DNA of 10,077 nt. Origin: Paracoccaceae bacterium (lineage in GTDB: Bacteria > Pseudomonadota > Alphaproteobacteria > Rhodobacterales > Rhodobacteraceae). A model generated the notes under the pieces. It saw only the letters and a list, made by a program, of their open reading frames with translations, searched no databases and had not been told where the DNA came from. The position numbers and the translations under genes are program-made. The DNA is taken from positions 5,630 through 15,706 of the forward strand of contig DQCI01000310.1 in NCBI GenBank assembly GCA_003545125.1, given 5' to 3'. This document shows positions 6,659 through 10,077 of the stretch, in pieces. Numbering within the stretch: the first letter of the stretch is position 1; each line of letters begins with the position of its first letter.

Positions 6659-6693
6659 GGGATACAAGGGTCGAGCGTTGCAAGCAAGGGTCG
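6659..6693 (-). promoter_or_regulatory. Candidate leuC promoter/operator with 20-bp-spaced direct repeats
   Basis: Reading leftward, TTGCTT (6682-6687) and TATCCC (6659-6664) lie 17 bases apart, a weak sigma-70-like pair about 140 bases before the leuC ATG. The nonamer CGACCCTTG occurs twice in the same orientation (plus-strand CAAGGGTCG at 6665-6673 and 6685-6693), repeated at a 20-bp interval, close to two helical turns. One copy lies in the spacer and the other overlaps the -35 element. This arrangement suits a regulator binding one DNA face. No known regulator motif was recognised. Confidence 0.35.
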
Positions 6694-6779
6694 GTCAATG
6701 CCGGCGCAGGGCCGCCGAGGGTGCGGACACTGGACGCGCCGGGGCGGATTTGCGACCTTGCGGGTGAGGAAAGGCAGGC

Positions 6780-8150
6780 ATGGAAACCGAAACCGCCGAA
6801 ACAGGCAGCGAGGCAATCGCCGCAACGGGCGCCGAAATGGCCCCGCCCGATCCGGTCATCCCGGCGCCGCAGGACATTGCGCTCGGGCTGTGGGATCAGC
6901 TCACGGCCTTTGCCGAAGGGTTGTGGCGGCCGAGTGTCGGTTGGCAGGTCTTGATCGTTCTCGCCATCCTCGTGGTCGCCCACGTCGCCACCGGTTTTTT
7001 CAAGCCGCGCTGGGAAGCCTGGCTGCGCACGCGTGAGGGCTGGCCGACCTGGCGGATGCGCCTCGGCATTCTCGTCAACCGTCGAATGCGGCTCATCGTC
7101 TTCGTCGCCACGATCTGGCCGGTCTTCTGGGTGATGCGCGCGGTGACCTGGCCGTCGCGCTCCTACCTGCTCGGCGTGGTCGGACAACTCACCTTCGCCT
7201 GGCTGGTGATCGCGCTCGTCACCCGCTTCATCGGCAACCGCCTGTTGCGCGTCGTGGTGCGCACCGCGGGCTGGGCCTGGGTCACGGTCGATATTCTCGG
7301 GCTCACCGAGGAAGCCGTCACCATCATGGACGCGGTCGCCGTAAGCACCGGCGATATACGGTTGTCGCTCTGGATGGTTGTCCAGGCCGTCGCCATCCTC
7401 GGCGCGCTGTTCTTTGCGGTGCGATTCGTCTCCGCGAGCGCGGCCACCCGCATCCGCCGCAGCGCCGACATCAGCCCGTCGATCCAGGTGCTCTCGATCA
7501 AGGTGTTGCAGGTCGCGCTCTATTCGGCCGCCCTGTTCGTCGGCCTGAAGGCGGTCGGGGTCGATCTGACCGGTCTTGCTTTCCTGTCCGGCGCCGTCGG
7601 GGTCGGCCTCGGTTTCGGCCTGCAAAAGGTGGTCTCAAACCTCGTCTCCGGTTTCATCCTGCTGCTCGACAAGTCGATCAAACCCGGCGACGTGATCTCG
7701 CTCGGCGAAACCTTCGGCTGGATCGAGCAGATGGGCGCGCGCTATGTTTCGGTGGTCACCCGGGACGGCAAGGAGTACCTCATCCCCAACGAGGATCTCA
7801 TCACCGGCCAGGTGGTGAACTGGTCGCACACCAACGCCTTCGTCCGGCTCGACATCTATTTCGGCACCGCCTACGCCAACGACCCCCACCTGGTGCGCAA
7901 GGTCGCCATCGCCGCAGCGAAGTCGGTCGGCCGGGTTCTGAGCTTCCGCCCGCCCGTCTGCCATATCGTCGGATTCGGCGACAGCTCGGTCGACTATATC
8001 CTGCGGTTCTGGATCGAGGATCCGACCGGCGGCCTCACCAACATTCGCGGCAACGTCTATCTCGCGCTCTGGGACGCGTTCCGCGAAAACGGGATCGACA
8101 TTCCCTTCCCGCAGCGCGAGGTGCGGCTCCTGGGCGACACCGAAGCGTGA
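6780..8150 (+). CDS. MscS-family mechanosensitive ion channel
   Basis: A 456-residue inner-membrane protein that should open under membrane tension and release solutes on osmotic downshift. The diagnostic pore helix and following beta domain are plain: LSGAVGVGLGFGLQKVVSNLVS (269-290) and GFILLLDKSIKPGDVI (291-306), then YLIPNEDLITGQVVNWS (333-349) of the MscS domain and an alpha/beta C-terminal region to about 446. Hydrophobic segments precede the pore at about 56-74, 103-121, 128-150, 195-217 and 240-262. It therefore has more transmembrane helices than the minimal three-helix E. coli MscS (286 residues) and resembles the medium-length subfamily. The first 40 residues are Ala/Glu/Pro-rich and probably disordered. 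The ATG at 6780 has purine-rich GAGGAAAGG (6766-6774) 5 bases upstream. It is divergent from leuC, with 268 bases between them, and is followed by a structured spacer. Confidence 0.95.
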   Translation: METETAETGSEAIAATGAEMAPPDPVIPAPQDIALGLWDQLTAFAEGLWRPSVGWQVLIVLAILVVAHVATGFFKPRWEAWLRTREGWPTWRMRLGILVNRRMRLIVFVATIWPVFWVMRAVTWPSRSYLLGVVGQLTFAWLVIALVTRFIGNRLLRVVVRTAGWAWVTVDILGLTEEAVTIMDAVAVSTGDIRLSLWMVVQAVAILGALFFAVRFVSASAATRIRRSADISPSIQVLSIKVLQVALYSAALFVGLKAVGVDLTGLAFLSGAVGVGLGFGLQKVVSNLVSGFILLLDKSIKPGDVISLGETFGWIEQMGARYVSVVTRDGKEYLIPNEDLITGQVVNWSHTNAFVRLDIYFGTAYANDPHLVRKVAIAAAKSVGRVLSFRPPVCHIVGFGDSSVDYILRFWIEDPTGGLTNIRGNVYLALWDAFRENGIDIPFPQREVRLLGDTEA

Positions 8151-8167
8151 CGGAGCGATGACAATCC

Positions 8168-8280
8168 AAAGCGTTTCGAGATTAACCTGAGACACAAGTT
8201 GATTTCGAAACGCCACAACATCTATGGGTTCGGGGCCTTTCTCGACAAACCAGTGCTTCAGGTTTTTCGCGAAACGCTTT
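8168..8280. repeat. Structured intergenic element with three GCGTTTCG motifs (possible palindromic repeat element)
   Basis: AAAGCGTTTCG (8168-8178) is the exact reverse complement of CGAAACGCTTT (8270-8280), an 11-bp terminal stem. Further in, AACCTGA (8184-8190) pairs with TCAGGTT (8258-8264), so the whole 113 bases can fold back across a 5x5 internal loop. A third motif copy, TCGAAACGC (8205-8213), can instead pair with GCGTTTCGA (8171-8179) in a compact 9-bp hairpin. The two foldings exclude each other. It starts 18 bases after the mscS stop and ends 10 bases before the putative -35 box of the rsfS promoter. It could be an interspersed repetitive palindrome, a terminator of mscS or a non-coding RNA. 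I recall similar palindromes in alphaproteobacterial spacers but cannot confirm it. Confidence 0.6.
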
Positions 8281-8290
8281 TGTGGGGGCG

Positions 8291-8318
8291 TTGAATTGCG
8301 CCGCTGAGTTGTTATCCT
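8291..8318 (+). promoter_or_regulatory. Putative sigma-70-type promoter for rsfS-rlmH
   Basis: TTGAAT (8291-8296) and TATCCT (8313-8318) are separated by 16 bases and match the housekeeping -35 and -10 consensus reasonably well. Transcription would start near 8325, upstream of every candidate rsfS start (8354, 8426), and would exclude the palindromic element at 8168-8280 from the transcript. Confidence 0.5.
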
Positions 8319-8366
8319 TTAGCTATCCCGGCGCCGGGGAAGATCGGCGTGTCATGAAGGAGGACT

Positions 8367-8429
8367 ATGTCCTGTCTCACATCTCAGACGCGGCCTTCGA
8401 GACGGCCGCTTCAGGGCCCGGCGTTATGA
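8367..8429 (+). CDS. Possible 20-codon upstream ORF overlapping the rsfS start
   Basis: A strong Shine-Dalgarno, AAGGAGG (8357-8363), is followed at a short 3-base distance by an ATG (8367) that opens a 20-codon frame. Its TGA (8427-8429) overlaps the favoured rsfS ATG (8426-8428) as ATGA, the usual geometry of translational coupling. The peptide is rich in Ser, Pro and Arg with no known similarity. The spacing is shorter than ideal. The same ribosome site also lies 8 bases before an in-frame CTG (8372) of the rsfS frame, so the uORF may not be translated. Confidence 0.25.
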   Translation: MSCLTSQTRPSRRPLQGPAL

Positions 8430-8794
8430 CGGCGTCCGTGCCCGCTTCAAGCGACAACCTGCTCGCGCTCATCGAACAATCCCTCGAAGACGACAAGGCC
8501 GAAGACATCGTGTCGATCCCGCTCAAGGGCAAATCGTCGATGGCCGATCACATGGTGGTCTGCTCGGGCCGCTCGTCGCGCCAGGTTGCGGCGATCGCAG
8601 AGAAGCTCACCGACCGGCTCAAGCAGGAAATGGGCTTGATTTGCAAGGTCGAGGGCAAGGACCAGGGCGATTGGGTGCTGATTGATGCGGGCGACGTGGT
8701 CGTCCATGTCTTCCGCCCGGAAGTGCGCGAGTTCTACCAGCTCGAAAAACTGTGGAAGACCCCGGGTCAGGCGGCCGCCTCCCGCACAATCTGA
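8426..8794 (+). CDS. rsfS: Ribosomal silencing factor RsfS (Iojap/DUF143 family)
   Basis: From ATG 8426 the protein has 122 residues; E. coli RsfS has 105. RsfS binds ribosomal protein uL14 on the large subunit and blocks subunit joining, damping translation in starvation. The family core is clear: LEDDKAEDIVSIPLKGKSS (20-38), DHMVVCSGRSSRQVAAIAEKL (41-61) and the signature GDWVLIDAGDVVVHVFRPEVREFYQLEKLW (81-110). The start is uncertain. ATG 8426 fits the typical N-terminus, which begins shortly before the SSDNLLALI helix, but has only a weak ribosome site. An in-frame ATG at 8354 would add 24 residues, also without a good ribosome site, and the strong AAGGAGG lies between the two. The stop overlaps the rlmH ATG by one base, so the pair is an operon. 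Confidence 0.93.
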   Translation: MTASVPASSDNLLALIEQSLEDDKAEDIVSIPLKGKSSMADHMVVCSGRSSRQVAAIAEKLTDRLKQEMGLICKVEGKDQGDWVLIDAGDVVVHVFRPEVREFYQLEKLWKTPGQAAASRTI

Positions 8795-9264
8795 TGCGGG
8801 TCCATATCGCCGCGGTGGGCCGGCTCCGAAAGGGGCCGGAACGCGCGCTGATCGACGATTACCTGACGCGGGTAGACCGGACCGGACGGGCGCTGGGCCT
8901 TGGACCGGTGAGCGAATCGCAGGTCGAGGACAAAAGGGGCGGCGGCATGTCCGCCGAGGCCGCGCTGCTCGACAAGGCGATCCCTGCCGGTGCGCTCCTG
9001 TGCATTCTCGACGAGCGCGGCCGGACGATGACCTCACCGGACTTCGCAGATCAACTCGCCCGTTGGCGTGACGGCGGGCGGCAGGACCTCGCCTTCGCCA
9101 TCGGCGGGGCCGACGGGCTCGACTCCGGTTTCCGCAACAAGGCCGATTTTGCGCTCAGCTTCGGCGCGATGGTCTGGCCGCATATGCTCGTGCGGGTGAT
9201 GCTGGCCGAACAGCTCTACCGCGCCGCGTCGATCCTGGCCGGCTCCCCCTATCACCGGGCGTGA
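8794..9264 (+). CDS. rlmH: 23S rRNA (pseudouridine1915-N3)-methyltransferase RlmH
   Basis: A 156-residue protein (E. coli 155) of the SPOUT superfamily. It methylates pseudouridine 1915 in helix 69 of 23S rRNA, using S-adenosylmethionine, on assembled 70S ribosomes. The trefoil-knot motifs are present: LLCILDERGR (68-77), FAIGGADGLDSGF (101-113), and LSFGAMVWPHMLVRVMLAEQLYRA (121-144) with the C-terminal SPYHR (151-155) typical of the family. The ATG at 8794 is chosen because it overlaps the rsfS TGA as TGATG and gives the conserved start MRVHIAAVGR. An upstream in-frame ATG at 8752 lies inside rsfS and adds 14 unrelated residues. Together with rsfS it forms a ribosome-function operon. A strong hairpin follows within 40 bases. 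Confidence 0.97.
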   Translation: MRVHIAAVGRLRKGPERALIDDYLTRVDRTGRALGLGPVSESQVEDKRGGGMSAEAALLDKAIPAGALLCILDERGRTMTSPDFADQLARWRDGGRQDLAFAIGGADGLDSGFRNKADFALSFGAMVWPHMLVRVMLAEQLYRAASILAGSPYHRA

Positions 9265-9301
9265 CCGCCCAGGCAATCGCAGCCCGACCCGGGCAACGAA
9301 A

Positions 9302-9331
9302 AGACCCGACCGGCCGGCGCCGATCGGGTCT
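9302..9331. terminator. Intrinsic terminator between convergent rlmH and the S41 protease gene
   Basis: AGACCCGA (9302-9309) pairs with TCGGGTCT (9324-9331). After one C-A mismatch, CGGC (9311-9314) pairs with GCCG (9319-9322) around a 4-base loop. Read leftward, the stem runs into a short T run (plus-strand GAAAAG at its left foot), so it best fits termination of the protease gene. Read rightward, the following TGGTTCTGTGTG is a weaker U-rich tail that may also stop rlmH transcripts. Confidence 0.75.
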
Positions 9332-9360
9332 GGTTCTGTGTGCGGACCTTGCGGTCGGCG

Positions 9361-10077
9361 TTACTGGTCCGACCCCATCCCGATGGTCGAAAGCCCCTTG
9401 ATGAGATCGACCGCGTAGGACAGCTGGAAGTCCTCGTCTCGCAACAGCGCAGCCTCTTCCGCCGCGGCGCGCTCTTCCTCGATCATCTTGATCTCGTCTT
9501 CGGTCAGGCTGTCGTTGTCGAGGCTGCCGCGCAGGTCGGCCTCGGTGCGGGCGGGACGCCCGTTATCTTCCTCTTCCTCCGGATCACCGGGGACCGGCGT
9601 CGGTTGTTCGACGACGATGTCGGGGCTCACACCCAGCGCCTGGATCGACCGCCCGGAGGGCGTGTAGTAGCGCGCGGTGGTCAGGCGCATCGCGCCGTCG
9701 CCGCGAAGCGGCATCACCGTCTGCACCGAGCCCTTGCCGAAGCTCTTGGTACCGACGACCACGGCGCGGCGGTGATCCTGAAGCGCGCCCGCGACGATCT
9801 CGGAGGCTGAAGCCGAGCCACCGTTGATGAGCACCACCATCGGCAAGCCTTCGGCGATGTCGCCGGTCTCGGCGTTGACCCGTTCGGTGTCCTCCGGGTT
9901 GCGCCCGCGGGTCGAGACGATCTCGCCGGCTTCGAGGAAGGCGTCGGAAACGGCGATGGCCTGGTTCAGGAGCCCGCCTGGGTTGTTGCGCAGATCGAGC
10001 ACGACACCTTCGACACTGTCGTACCCGCCAAGCTCCTCGACGGTTTCGACAAAACCATCTGCGACATTCGGATAGGT
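9361..10077 (-). CDS. ctpA: C-terminal processing peptidase, S41 (CtpA) family, C-terminal part (5' end beyond window)
   Basis: 238 codons are visible; the frame is open through base 10077, so the signal peptide, PDZ domain and start lie outside. The GTG at 10000-10002 is not the start. S41 proteases are periplasmic Ser/Lys proteases that trim the C-termini of envelope proteins and regulate peptidoglycan hydrolases. Numbering from the window edge, the visible core has VVLDLRNNPGGLL (25-37), the catalytic-serine loop NGGSASASEIVAGALQD (85-101, likely Ser90) and the lysine motif SFGKGSVQ (112-119, Lys115), so both catalytic residues are intact. The tail (about 160-210) is acidic, with PEEEED and a Glu/Ala-rich helix, followed by a hydrophobic helix ending in SDQ. 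It is convergent with rlmH and ends in a strong terminator hairpin. The exact subtype (CtpA or CtpB/Prc-like) is assigned by general resemblance. Confidence 0.93.
   Translation of the reverse strand, partial: TYPNVADGFVETVEELGGYDSVEGVVLDLRNNPGGLLNQAIAVSDAFLEAGEIVSTRGRNPEDTERVNAETGDIAEGLPMVVLINGGSASASEIVAGALQDHRRAVVVGTKSFGKGSVQTVMPLRGDGAMRLTTARYYTPSGRSIQALGVSPDIVVEQPTPVPGDPEEEEDNGRPARTEADLRGSLDNDSLTEDEIKMIEEERAAAEEAALLRDEDFQLSYAVDLIKGLSTIGMGSDQ

Noticed and set aside
5132..7036. 634-codon plus-strand open frame antisense to leuC
   Set aside because: It is antisense to a gene with intact catalytic motifs and runs into the mscS coding region in a wrong frame; a GC-rich shadow.
6648..7625. 325-codon minus-strand frame antisense to mscS
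   Set aside because: The translation is Asp/His/Arg/Gly-rich and lies opposite a textbook MscS domain.
8354..8356. ATG as the favoured rsfS start
   Set aside because: It has no convincing ribosome site and would give an unusually long N-terminal extension. It is kept as an alternative because the strong Shine-Dalgarno lies just downstream of it.
8752..8793. Upstream start of rlmH inside rsfS
   Set aside because: It adds 14 residues not found in RlmH proteins. The TGATG overlap at 8792-8796 gives the conserved N-terminus.

Overview
The window looks like the chromosome of a GC-rich alphaproteobacterium, most likely from the Rhodobacteraceae (Roseobacter group). The base is strong GC bias in third positions, LeuB/LeuC/LeuD, RsfS and RlmH sequences of alphaproteobacterial type, and a neighbourhood (leu genes beside a small membrane protein and an endonuclease/exonuclease/phosphatase-fold protein) that I associate with that family. 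The taxonomic call rests on recall, not on a search. No rRNA, tRNA, CRISPR array, transposase or phage gene is visible.

Left part (1-6511, mostly minus strand): a leucine-biosynthesis locus. Read in the direction of transcription it runs leuC (5105-6511), leuD (4409-5014), a membrane protein (3219-4058) translationally coupled to a secreted EEP-fold protein (2134-3219), then a LysR-type regulator (275-1168) and the first 71 codons of leuB (1-215, cut by the window edge). LeuC and LeuD form isopropylmalate isomerase and LeuB is the next enzyme of the pathway. A divergent module, the LysR regulator with an atypical NAD(P)-binding oxidoreductase (1256-2137, plus strand), sits between the EEP gene and leuB and breaks up the leu set.

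Middle part (6512-8353): the leuC upstream region, a plus-strand MscS-family mechanosensitive channel (6780-8150), and a 200-base spacer. That spacer holds the most striking non-coding structure here: a roughly 113-base element (8168-8280) with three copies of a GCGTTTCG motif, one forward and two inverted, which allow two mutually exclusive foldings. A good sigma-70-like promoter follows it.

Right part (8354-10077): rsfS and rlmH (plus strand, overlapping by one base) are ribosome-associated functions, a silencing factor and a 23S rRNA methyltransferase. A strong hairpin separates them from the convergent C-terminal part of a CtpA-type S41 protease (minus strand, running off the right edge).

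No clearly new multi-gene system is visible. The items most worth a second look are non-coding or regulatory: the 8168-8280 element, the nested stem-loops between leuC and leuD, a possible 20-codon upstream ORF overlapping the rsfS start, and an EEP-fold protein lacking several canonical catalytic residues.
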